Source: Ectopseudomonas mendocina
GTDB lineage: Bacteria; Pseudomonadota; Gammaproteobacteria; Pseudomonadales; Pseudomonadaceae
DNA length: 64,000 bases
Direction of reading: 5' to 3'
NCBI RefSeq assembly: GCF_007049795.1
Contig: NZ_SCFY01000007.1
Location: 1-64,000, forward strand
The notes under the pieces were generated by a model. The model was not told the DNA's origin. It made no database searches and saw only the letters and a program-made list of their open reading frames with translations. How positions within the stretch are numbered: the first letter of the stretch is position 1; each line of letters begins with the position of its first letter. The position numbers were made by a program, and so were the translations under genes. Positions 15,166 to 23,242 of the stretch are shown here, in pieces.

Positions 15166-16371
15166 TCATCGCAGCAGCTCCAGGGCGTTATCCAGGGCGC
15201 TGAAGAAGCGCTGCAGGTCCTCGCCGTCGTTGTACAGGCCGAGCGAGACGCGAATCGCACCACTCAGGCCGAGGCCTTTCATCAGCGGCATGGCGCAGTG
15301 ATGCCCGGCGCGCACGGCGATACCCTGTTCGCTGAGCAGGTGCGCTAGGTCGGCGTTATGTACGCCGTCGACAAAAAAGCTGGCCAGGGCCAATTGGGGT
15401 TCGCCCAGCAGGCGAACACCGTCACGTGCTTGCAGGCCAGTCAGCAGTTCGGCATGCAGGGCTGCTTCGTGGCAGGCGACGGCTTCGTGATCCAGGCCGT
15501 TCAGCCACTCCAGTGCAGCGCCCAGTGCGATGACCGCAGAAACCGCTGGTGTGCCGGCCTCGAAACCCAGTGGAGCAGGGCGAAAGCGCGCCTCATGGTA
15601 GTCGGCGTCGAGCACCATCTCGCCGCCGAATTGCCAGTGCTGCAATTGGCCCAACGCTTCGCGGCGGCCATATAGCAGGCCAACGCCATCCGGGCCGTAG
15701 AGCTTATGTGACGAACAGACGTAGAAGTCGCAGCCCAACGCTTGCAGGTCATGACGACCATGCACCGCGCCCTGAGCGCCGTCGACCACAGTGAGGGCGC
15801 CTTGCGTGCGCGCCAGTGCCAGCAACTCGTCCAGCGGCTGCCAGCGACCCAGTACGTTGGACAGATGCGAGACTGCCAGCAGGCGGGTGCGCGGGCCGAT
15901 CAGCCGGGCCGCTTGTTGCAGGTCGATGCTGCCGGCGTCATCGAGCGGAAGGACCACCAGTTCCAGGTCGCGACGCTTGGCCAGTTGCTGCCAGGGCAGC
16001 AGGTTGGCGTGGTGTTCCAGTGCGCTGATGACGATCTGCTCGCCCGGCTGCAGCAAGTGCTCGAGGCCGTAGGCCAGCAGGTTCAATGATTCGGTGGTGC
16101 CGCGGGTAAAGATGATCTCCTCGGCGCTGGCCGCATTCAGCCACTGCGCTGCCTGGCTGCGTGTCGCCTCGAAGGCACGGGTGGCGCGTTCGCCTGGCAG
16201 ATGCTGGGCGCGATGCACGTTGGCCACGCCGCTGGCCAGGAAGCCGAGCAAAGCGTCCAGCACCGCCTGCGGTTTTTGCGCAGTGGCGGCGCTGTCCAGA
16301 TAGGTCTGGCCTTCGGCTGCGAGGGCAAGAATGCCGGGGAAGTCGGCACGCCAGGGGGAGATCAGTGACAT
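15166..16371 (-). CDS. csdA: Cysteine desulfurase CsdA (SufS-like)
   Basis: 401 residues, class V aminotransferase fold. PLP-binding K223 is in CSSHKLYGPDGVG, and catalytic C359 in RAGHHCAMPLMKGLG has the short loop of group II (SufS/CsdA) enzymes. H120/H121 in SALEHHANLLPW are also conserved. It converts cysteine to alanine and passes the sulfur to CsdE. It lies downstream of dapD on the same strand, but a MITE-like element of about 140 bp separates them. Confidence 0.94.
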   Translation of the reverse strand: MSLISPWRADFPGILALAAEGQTYLDSAATAQKPQAVLDALLGFLASGVANVHRAQHLPGERATRAFEATRSQAAQWLNAASAEEIIFTRGTTESLNLLAYGLEHLLQPGEQIVISALEHHANLLPWQQLAKRRDLELVVLPLDDAGSIDLQQAARLIGPRTRLLAVSHLSNVLGRWQPLDELLALARTQGALTVVDGAQGAVHGRHDLQALGCDFYVCSSHKLYGPDGVGLLYGRREALGQLQHWQFGGEMVLDADYHEARFRPAPLGFEAGTPAVSAVIALGAALEWLNGLDHEAVACHEAALHAELLTGLQARDGVRLLGEPQLALASFFVDGVHNADLAHLLSEQGIAVRAGHHCAMPLMKGLGLSGAIRVSLGLYNDGEDLQRFFSALDNALELLR

Positions 16372-16399
16372 GATTGCTTCCAGAGATCATCTGGCAGTT

Positions 16400-16540
16400 A
16401 AAAGTTGGGTTTAACGTGTCGCGAGCGACGGCCAGACAAGGCGCGATAAGGCGAGGACGCGGAATTTACTGGTGTAAATGAGCGTCCGAGCCTTATTGCA
16501 ACGCAGTATGGGCTAGCGCAGCAGCGTTAAACCAACTTTT
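16400..16540. mobile_element. MITE-like palindromic element abutting dapD
   Basis: About 141 bp with terminal inverted repeats AAAAGTTGGGTTTAACG (16400-16416) and CGTTAAACCAACTTTT (16525-16540), identical except for one extra G. The interior folds on itself: AAGGC-GGACGC-ATTTAC pairs with GTAAAT-GCGTCC-GCCTT around 16453-16496. It has no coding capacity. It ends at the first base of the reverse-complemented dapD stop codon. Confidence 0.7.
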
Positions 16541-17574
16541 CAGTTGTGGGCGTGCAGGGCTTCGTTCAGCTCAATCGCCGACTTGTGGGTCTTGCACTCC
16601 ACGGCGCCGGTCAGCGAGTTGCGACGGAACAGCAGATCCGGCTGGCCAGCCAGGTCGCGTGCCTTGACCACCTTGACTAGGGCGTTGCCCTCGTCGAGCA
16701 GGTTCACCTTGGTGCCGGCAGTGATGTACAGGCCGGCTTCGACGGTGTTGCGGTCACCCAGCGGGATGCCGATACCGGCGTTGGCACCGATCAGGCAGCC
16801 TTCGCCGACGCTGATGATGATGTTGCCGCCACCGGACAGGGTGCCCATGGTCGAGCAGCCGCCGCCCAGGTCCGAACCCTTGCCGACGAATACGCCAGCG
16901 GAAACGCGGCCTTCGATCATGCCCGGGCCTTCGGTGCCGCCGTTGAAGTTGACGAAGCCTTCGTGCATCACGGTGGTGCCTTCGCCGATATAGGCGCCCA
17001 GACGCACACGGGCGCTGTCAGCGATACGCACGCCGGTCGGTACCACGTAGTCGGTCATTTTCGGGAACTTGTCCACCGAGAATACTTCCAGCAGCTCGCC
17101 CTTCAGGCGCGCTTCCAGTTGGCGTTCGGCTAGTTCGCCGAGGTCGACGGCGCCCTGGCTGGTCCAGGCGACGTTGGGCAGCAGCGGGAAGATGCCGGCC
17201 AGGCTCAGACCGTGCGGCTTGACCAGGCGATGCGACAGCAGGTGCAGCTTGAGGTAGGCCTCCGGGGTGCTGGTCAGGGCGGCATCTTCAGCCAGGAAGG
17301 TGGCGACCAGCGGATTGTGGCTTTCGGCCAGGCGGGTCAGCAGCGCCGCTTGAGCGGCGTCCACGCCTTTCAGGGCTTCGGCCAGATCGGCGGCTTGCGC
17401 AGTGGTAAAGGTGATGGCCTGGTTGCCGCCTTGATAGCCGAGCTTTTCGGCGGCCTTGGCCACCAGCTCGCTGGCCGGGTTGAGCAGCGGCAGGGCGTAG
17501 AAGACTTCCAGCCAGTTGCCCTGGCGGTTCTGGGTGCCAACACCAAAGGCGATGCTGTAAAGGGAGGTGCTCAT
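16540..17574 (-). CDS. dapD: Tetrahydrodipicolinate N-succinyltransferase
   Basis: 344 residues, the length of the Pseudomonas/actinobacterial-type DapD rather than the 274-residue enterobacterial type. The C-terminal half shows hexapeptide repeats of a left-handed beta helix (IADSARVRLGAYIGEGTTVMHEGFVNFNGG, then GRVSAGVFVGKGSDLGGG, ISVGEGCLIGANAGIGIPLGDRNTVEAG). It adds succinate from succinyl-CoA to tetrahydrodipicolinate, the first committed step of the succinylase DAP route; dapC and dapE act next. Its stop codon directly touches the MITE-like element. The ArsC-like gene lies 38 bases upstream. Confidence 0.95.
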   Translation of the reverse strand: MSTSLYSIAFGVGTQNRQGNWLEVFYALPLLNPASELVAKAAEKLGYQGGNQAITFTTAQAADLAEALKGVDAAQAALLTRLAESHNPLVATFLAEDAALTSTPEAYLKLHLLSHRLVKPHGLSLAGIFPLLPNVAWTSQGAVDLGELAERQLEARLKGELLEVFSVDKFPKMTDYVVPTGVRIADSARVRLGAYIGEGTTVMHEGFVNFNGGTEGPGMIEGRVSAGVFVGKGSDLGGGCSTMGTLSGGGNIIISVGEGCLIGANAGIGIPLGDRNTVEAGLYITAGTKVNLLDEGNALVKVVKARDLAGQPDLLFRRNSLTGAVECKTHKSAIELNEALHAHN

Positions 17575-17612
17575 TAAGATGGGTTCCTTGCAACGAAATC
17601 GGGTGAGAGTGA

Positions 17613-17960
17613 TCAGGCCAGCGCGGCTTGGTAGTTATCCGGCTTGAAGCCGACCAGGGTCTTGTCGCCCAGGTCGAGTACTGGGCGCTTGATCATCGAT
17701 GGCTGGGCTAGCATCAGTTCGATGGCCTTGGCCTGGTCGAGATCGGCTTTCTGCGCATCGTCCAGCTTGCGGAAGGTGGTGCCGGCACGGTTCAGGATGG
17801 TCTGCCAGCCATGCTCGTTGCACCACTTTTCCAGGTTTGCACGGTCGATTCCGGCGCTCTTGTAGTCGTGAAAGGCATAGTCGACCTGGTGTTCATCGAG
17901 CCAGGTTCTGGCCTTTTTCATCGTGTCGCAGGCCTTGATGCCATACAGGACGTAACTCAT
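17613..17960 (-). CDS. ArsC/Spx-family protein (YffB type)
   Basis: 115 residues with a thioredoxin-like ArsC fold: MSYVLYGIKACDTMKKARTWL puts the single redox cysteine at residue 11 (CDTMKKA), followed by a late MIKRPVLDLGDKTLVGF, where the ArsC family has its conserved R-P. Such proteins are often labelled arsenate reductase, but the chromosomal YffB type without ars genes is more likely a glutathione-dependent thiol reductase. No ars genes are near. It heads the minus-strand run leading into dapD. Confidence 0.88.
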   Translation of the reverse strand: MSYVLYGIKACDTMKKARTWLDEHQVDYAFHDYKSAGIDRANLEKWCNEHGWQTILNRAGTTFRKLDDAQKADLDQAKAIELMLAQPSMIKRPVLDLGDKTLVGFKPDNYQAALA

Positions 17961-18112
17961 TGATCTTCCTCTGATGAGTGGCGTGCCGGAAGGTCCGGTA
18001 AATACGGCGGGCCATTATGCCACGTCGTGTCCTTGCATGGCGGTGGCTGTCGCTGCGATGTGTTACGGCGCTAGAATCATGGCCTCCCGCTCGTTCCCGC
18101 CGGTTCCACGCC

Positions 18113-19747
18113 ATGCAATTGCTCTACACCATTCTGACCATGTTGCTGGTGGTCAGTGGCACCCGCATTACCGCCCAGTTCATTCCCCTGCCATTGCCGC
18201 TGCTGCAGATTCTGATCGGCGCGCTGCTGGCGATTCCCGTGCTGGGGCTGCATGTGCGCCTCGAGCCTGAGCTGTTTTTGCTGCTGTTCATCCCGCCGCT
18301 GCTGTTCGTCGATGGCTGGCGCATGCCCAAGGGGCAGTTTCGCCAGTTGCGCACGCCGATCCTGCTACTGGCCTTCGCCCTGGTGTTTTTCACCATCCTT
18401 GGCGCCGGACACTTCATTCACTGGCTGTTGCCTCAGGTGCCACTCGCTGCCTGCTTCGCGCTGGCCGCCGTGTTGTCGCCGACCGACGCCGTGGCGGTGT
18501 CGGCGATCACCCATGGGCGCCTGCCGAGCACTTTGAACAATTTGCTGCAGGGCGAGGCGCTGATGAACGATGCCTCGGGCCTGGTGGCGTTCAAGTTCGC
18601 CGTGGCAGCGACCCTGACCGGTGTGTTCTCGATTACCGACGCGAGCGTGCAATTCCTGCTGGTGGCCTTCGGTGGCCTGGCCGTTGGTGTGGCCCTGAGC
18701 TACCTGCTGGGGCGTTTGCGCGCCTGGATGATCGCCCGTGGCTGGGAAGACCCAGCACCGCACGTACTGTTGCTGTTGTTGTTGCCATTCGCCGCCTATG
18801 TCGCCGCCGAGCATCTGGGGCTGTCCGGTATTCTTTCCGCAGTAGCAGCGGGGATGATGCAGAGCCGCCTCGATCTGCTGCCCAGGCAGACCTCCACGCG
18901 CCTGCTCAATCGCAGCGTCTGGACCTTGCTGGAGTTCACGTTCAACGGCCTGATCTTCCTGCTGCTCGGCTTGCAGTTGCCTGACATTCTCGATGCCGCG
19001 CTGGGCACGCATGAGGCGCCCTGGCTGTTCGGCCTCGAGGCGCTAGGCATGGTGGTGGCGATCTACGCGATTTTGATGCTGCTGCGTTTCGTCTGGGTCT
19101 ACGGCTACTGGCGGGTTTCTGGGGCGGTGCGCCGCCTACGTGGCGAGCCGACGCGTTTCGCCGGGCAGTCCCGTATCGCGCTGAGCGCAGTGCTGACCTT
19201 GGGCGGCGTGCGTGGGGCGGTAACCCTGGCTGGGGTGATGTCGCTGCCGTTGCTGCTCAACAGTGGTCAGGCGTTTCCCCAGCGTGATCTGCTGATTCTG
19301 CTCGCCGCCGGGGTTATCCTGCTCTCGCTGCTGGTGGCCAGTGTGGCTTTACCGCGAATATTGCCGCGCCTGCCTCAGGACAATGCGGCTCTGCGTGAGC
19401 GTGAACTCAATCGTCATCGTGCAGTGATATTGGAGTCGGCAATTCGCTACCTGGAATCCGAGGACGAGCGCGCGGCCAATGCCGAGGGCGCGATTTCCTC
19501 GGCGGAGGTCAAGGCCCGGCTGATGAGCGAATACCGCGACCTGCTCGAGCGTGCCCGCGACGGCGAGGAGTCGCGGGAGCAGCAGCGTGAAGTGGATCGT
19601 CTGGAATACCGCCTGCGCCTGCAGGCACTGCGCACTCAGCGGCTGGAGCTGTACCGCATGCGTAAGGACAACGAACTGGATGACGACATGCTGACCGAGA
19701 TTCTGCGCGATCTGGATATCGCCGAGGCGCGTCTACACAATAGCTGA
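18113..19747 (+). CDS. CPA1-family Na+/H+ antiporter
   Basis: 544 residues. Around 12 membrane segments occupy residues 1-410. Motifs typical of NhaP/NHE exchangers are present: AAVLSPTDAVAVSAI (TM5 region), GEALMNDASGLVAFKFAV (ND motif of TM6) and VLTLGGVRGAVTLAGVMSLPL. A charged cytoplasmic tail of about 110 residues, rich in Arg and Glu (SEYRDLLERARDGEESREQQREVDRLEYRLRLQALRTQRLEL, a predicted coiled coil), follows. It exchanges Na+ or K+ for H+ at the inner membrane. I start at MQLLYTILTM; the in-frame extension upstream is basic and unlike the family. Confidence 0.88.
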   Translation: MQLLYTILTMLLVVSGTRITAQFIPLPLPLLQILIGALLAIPVLGLHVRLEPELFLLLFIPPLLFVDGWRMPKGQFRQLRTPILLLAFALVFFTILGAGHFIHWLLPQVPLAACFALAAVLSPTDAVAVSAITHGRLPSTLNNLLQGEALMNDASGLVAFKFAVAATLTGVFSITDASVQFLLVAFGGLAVGVALSYLLGRLRAWMIARGWEDPAPHVLLLLLLPFAAYVAAEHLGLSGILSAVAAGMMQSRLDLLPRQTSTRLLNRSVWTLLEFTFNGLIFLLLGLQLPDILDAALGTHEAPWLFGLEALGMVVAIYAILMLLRFVWVYGYWRVSGAVRRLRGEPTRFAGQSRIALSAVLTLGGVRGAVTLAGVMSLPLLLNSGQAFPQRDLLILLAAGVILLSLLVASVALPRILPRLPQDNAALRERELNRHRAVILESAIRYLESEDERAANAEGAISSAEVKARLMSEYRDLLERARDGEESREQQREVDRLEYRLRLQALRTQRLELYRMRKDNELDDDMLTEILRDLDIAEARLHNS

Positions 19748-19763
19748 GGCGCCTGCGTTCATT

Positions 19764-19900
19764 CGTAGGGCGGATTCAGGCGCGAAGCGAACAATCCGCC
19801 GGGCTCTGCCTCGGCAGCGGGCAGGGGGCGGGTTGCACCCACCCTACGGGCTCAGGCCCCACCCGTATGTCAGGTTGCTGTGGGAGGGGCGTTAGCCGCG
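19764..19900. repeat. REP-like repeats between antiporter and dapC
   Basis: One element is bounded by CGTAGGG (19764-19770) and CCCTACG (19842-19848), with GGCGGATT...AATCCGCC inside. It is followed near 19879 by a half copy of the GTGGGAGGGGC repeat seen at 7795. The two flanking genes converge here, so the stems may also act as terminators. Confidence 0.65.
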
Positions 19901-19913
19901 ACTATAGAGCGCT

Positions 19914-21110
19914 TCAGGCGCCGCGAATGAAGCGAGCGATGCGCTCGGCGGCCTCGATGCATTCTGCCAGGGGCGCGACCAGCGCCATACGCACGCGTCC
20001 GGCGCCCGGATTGACGCCATCGACCTCACGCGACAGGTACGAGCCCGGCACCACGGTCACGTGTTCGCTGGCGAACAGGTCGCGGGTGAACAGAGTGTCG
20101 TCACCCGGCGTGCGAGCCCACAGGTAGAAACCGCCGTCCGGGCGCTGAACGTCCATCACCGGGGCCAGAATTTTCAGCACTGCATCGAACTTCTCACGAT
20201 ACAGATCACGGTTGGCGCGCACATGTGCCTCGTCGTTCCAGGCCGCTACGCTGGCTAGCTGGGTCTGCACCGGCATGGCGCAGCCATGGTAGGTGCGGTA
20301 CAGCAGGAAATCCTTGAGGATCCCGGCGTCGCCAGCGACGAAGCCCGAGCGCAGGCCCGGCAGGTTGGAGCGCTTGGACAGGCTGTGGAATACCACGCAG
20401 CGTTTGAAGTCGCTGCGGCCCAGCTCGGCGCAGGCGCTGAGCAGGCCCGGAGGCGGAGTATCTTCGTCGAAGTACAGTTCGCTGTAGCACTCGTCAGCGG
20501 CGATGACGAAGTCGTGCTCATCAGCCAGGGCGATCAGTTTCTTCAGTGTCTCGACCGGGATCAGCGCGCCGGTGGGGTTGCCGGGTGAGCAGAGGAACAG
20601 GATCTGGCAGCGTTGCCAGACCTCTGTCGGCACTGCCTCGAAATCCGGGTTGAAGCCGTGAGCTTCCAGGCACGGCAGATAGTGCGGCTCGGCACCGGCA
20701 AGGAACGCGGCACCTTCGTAGATCTGATAGAACGGATTGGGGCTGACTACCAGGCCCTTGGCATCGCGGTCGACCACCGTCTGGGTGAAGGCGAACAGCG
20801 CCTCGCGCGTACCGTTGACCGGCAGCACGTGGCGCGCGGCATCCAGCCAGCCTGCCGGCACGCCGAAACGGCGTTCGCACCAGTTGGCAATGCTCTGGCG
20901 CAGTTCGGGCAGGCCCAGGGTGGTCGGATACACAGCCAGCTTGTCGAGGTTGGCGGTCAGGGCCTGGCCGACGAATTCCGGTGAGCGGTGCTTGGGCTCG
21001 CCGATCGACAGGGCGATGGGCGAGCGGTCGGCGGCAGGTTGCACGCCGGCAAGCAGGGCGCGGAGCTTCTCGAACGGGTAGGGCTGCAACTGGGCGAGGG
21101 CGTGGTTCAT
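19914..21110 (-). CDS. dapC: Succinyldiaminopimelate transaminase
   Basis: 398 residues, fold-type I aminotransferase. The PLP lysine is K246 in FHSLSKRSNLPGLRSG; SPGNPTG at 175-181, the D-x-x-Y pair ADECYSELYF near 206 and the terminal region ARTPGDDTLF complete the pattern. It transaminates N-succinyl-2-amino-6-oxopimelate with glutamate, between the DapD and DapE steps. The start at 21110 (MNHALAQLQPYPFEKLRALL) is the family start; upstream codons are spurious. The neighbouring chemoreceptor gene diverges. Confidence 0.93.
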   Translation of the reverse strand: MNHALAQLQPYPFEKLRALLAGVQPAADRSPIALSIGEPKHRSPEFVGQALTANLDKLAVYPTTLGLPELRQSIANWCERRFGVPAGWLDAARHVLPVNGTREALFAFTQTVVDRDAKGLVVSPNPFYQIYEGAAFLAGAEPHYLPCLEAHGFNPDFEAVPTEVWQRCQILFLCSPGNPTGALIPVETLKKLIALADEHDFVIAADECYSELYFDEDTPPPGLLSACAELGRSDFKRCVVFHSLSKRSNLPGLRSGFVAGDAGILKDFLLYRTYHGCAMPVQTQLASVAAWNDEAHVRANRDLYREKFDAVLKILAPVMDVQRPDGGFYLWARTPGDDTLFTRDLFASEHVTVVPGSYLSREVDGVNPGAGRVRMALVAPLAECIEAAERIARFIRGA

Positions 21111-21311
21111 GATGATCCGACGGGTCCTTTGTGAGGCGGCGACAAAGCTGGCGACACTAGCACGGCAGGCTCTTTGGGGAAATTCCCTTTGTCCGTCCGT
21201 TTTCCATCCGTTTAGGTCGCCAAACCGATGCCGCTGCAGCTCAAGACGGCACACGCTCAGCCGATAATCCTAATGTCACCCGTTCATCCCTTCTTCTGGC
21301 GAGTTCTCTCC

Positions 21312-23204
21312 ATGCGCACCCTCAAATTCAGTCACAAGATCATGCTGGCTGCTTCCCTGGTGGTCATCACGGCTTTCGCGTCATTTGCCTTGTATAACGA
21401 TTACCTGCAACGCAATGCGATCCGCGAAAATCTGTCCCACTATCTGAACGACGTCGGAATCGTCTCCACTGGCAATATCCAGCACTGGCTTGATGGGCGC
21501 ATGCAGTTGCTGGATAACCTCGCCGAATCCGTCCAGGACGATAGCTCGCCCGAACCACTGCGCCGCAACCTGCAGCATCGCAGCATCGCTTCGGCCTTCC
21601 TTTATGCCTACTTCGGCCAGGCTGACGGTACCTATACCCAGTTCCCGGCCAGCGAGTTGCCTGCTGGTTACGATCCGCGTCAGCGTCCCTGGTACAAGAG
21701 TGCGGTGGGCAGCAGCGGGCCAGGCCTTACCGAGCCTTACCTGGCGGCCGATCCGCGTGACGGTCTGCTGATCACCATCACCCGACCGGTCAGCGTTGGC
21801 GGTGCCCTGCAGGGTGTGGTCGGCGGCGACCTGAAATTGCAGACGGTCGATGACATCCTCAATTCCTTCGATCTCGGCGGCATGGGCTACGCCTTCCTGG
21901 TCGACGAGAAGGGCACGGTGCTGGTGCATCCCGACAAGAGCCTGGTGCTCAAGACCCTGGCGGACCTATTCCCCAGCGGTGCACCACGTCTGCAACCTGG
22001 CCTGCAGGATGCTTCGTCCATCGAGGGTAGCGCCCGCCTGGTCACTTTCCTGCCGGTGAAGGGGCTGTCGGGCGTGCGCTGGTACGTCGGTTTATCCGTC
22101 GATGAGGGCAAGGCGTTCGCCGCGCTCAGCGAGTTTCGCGTGTCTGCGCTGATGGTCACGATCATCGGCGTGGTTGCCATCCTGATCCTGCTCGGTGGGC
22201 TGATCCGTATCCTGCTGCGTCCGCTGCACGTGATGAGCCACGCTATGGGCGGCATCGCCGACGGTGAGGGGGATCTGACCCAGCGCCTGACGATCGCCTC
22301 CGGTGACGAGTTCGGTGAGTTGGCGGGGGCCTTCAATCGCTTCGTCGAGCGTATTCACGAATCCATCCGCGAAGTGGCCTCCGCGACCCGCGAGGTGCAT
22401 GCACGGGTCAGCACCGTGGTGCAGGCGTCCAATGCCTCCATGGGTAACTCCAGCGAACAGGCTGCGCGCACCGACAGCGTCGCCGCCGCGATCAACGAGC
22501 TCGGTGCAGCCGCCCAGGAGATCGCGCGCAATGCTGCCGATGCTTCAGTGCAGGCCAGTGATGCGCGCCGTGACGCCGAGGAAGGCCAGGGCATGGTGGA
22601 ACGTACCCTGAGTTCGATGGGGGAGCTGTCGGAGAAGATCCAGGCTTCCGGTCGACATATCGAACTGCTCAGCGAGAAGAGCAACGACATCGGCCAGATT
22701 CTCGATGTGATCAAGGGTATTTCCGAGCAGACCAACCTGCTGGCGCTCAACGCCGCCATCGAGGCGGCGCGTGCCGGTGAGGCCGGGCGAGGTTTTGCCG
22801 TGGTCGCCGATGAGGTGCGCAACCTGGCGCAGCGCACGCAGAGCTCGGCGCTGGAGATCCAGCAGATGATCGAGCAACTGCAGGCTGGAGCCCGTGACGC
22901 CGTGGCGACCATGGCCGAGAGTCGTCGCTTCAGTGACGACAGTGTGCGCATCGGTGGGCAGGCCGGCGAGAACCTGCGCGGCGTGACCCGGCGCATCGGT
23001 GAGATCGACGGCATGAACCAGTCAGTGGCGACCGCTACCGAGGAGCAGACCTCGGTGATCGAGAGCCTGAACATGGACATCACCGAGATCAACGCGTTGA
23101 ACCAGGATGGTGTAAGCAACCTGCAGTCCAGCCTCAGTGCCTGTACCGAGCTGGATCAGCAGGTCCGTCGCCTCAAGCAACTGGTGGACAGCTTCAGGAT
23201 CTGA
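21312..23204 (+). CDS. Methyl-accepting chemotaxis protein with dCACHE-like sensor
   Basis: 630 residues. TM1 lies at about 10-32 and a periplasmic double-CACHE region runs from about 35 to 270 ([38 protein letters not shown]). TM2 is at about 278-303, HAMP at about 304-357 ([24 protein letters not shown]), and the signalling hairpin [45 protein letters not shown] near 475-515. No C-terminal CheR-binding pentapeptide is present. It senses a small molecule and controls CheA at the cell pole. The R-x-W-Y part of the amino-acid CACHE motif is present, but the following Y-x-D reads Y-L-A, so the ligand is open. Confidence 0.9.
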   Translation: MRTLKFSHKIMLAASLVVITAFASFALYNDYLQRNAIRENLSHYLNDVGIVSTGNIQHWLDGRMQLLDNLAESVQDDSSPEPLRRNLQHRSIASAFLYAYFGQADGTYTQFPASELPAGYDPRQRPWYKSAVGSSGPGLTEPYLAADPRDGLLITITRPVSVGGALQGVVGGDLKLQTVDDILNSFDLGGMGYAFLVDEKGTVLVHPDKSLVLKTLADLFPSGAPRLQPGLQDASSIEGSARLVTFLPVKGLSGVRWYVGLSVDEGKAFAALSEFRVSALMVTIIGVVAILILLGGLIRILLRPLHVMSHAMGGIADGEGDLTQRLTIASGDEFGELAGAFNRFVERIHESIREVASATREVHARVSTVVQASNASMGNSSEQAARTDSVAAAINELGAAAQEIARNAADASVQASDARRDAEEGQGMVERTLSSMGELSEKIQASGRHIELLSEKSNDIGQILDVIKGISEQTNLLALNAAIEAARAGEAGRGFAVVADEVRNLAQRTQSSALEIQQMIEQLQAGARDAVATMAESRRFSDDSVRIGGQAGENLRGVTRRIGEIDGMNQSVATATEEQTSVIESLNMDITEINALNQDGVSNLQSSLSACTELDQQVRRLKQLVDSFRI

Positions 23205-23242
23205 ACCTGGCCCTGGATGCGGCGCCCGCCGCATCCGGGTGC

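Noticed and set aside
17613..17960. Arsenate resistance gene
   Set aside because: Only the single ArsC-like fold is present, without arsR/arsB; the YffB type is a better label.
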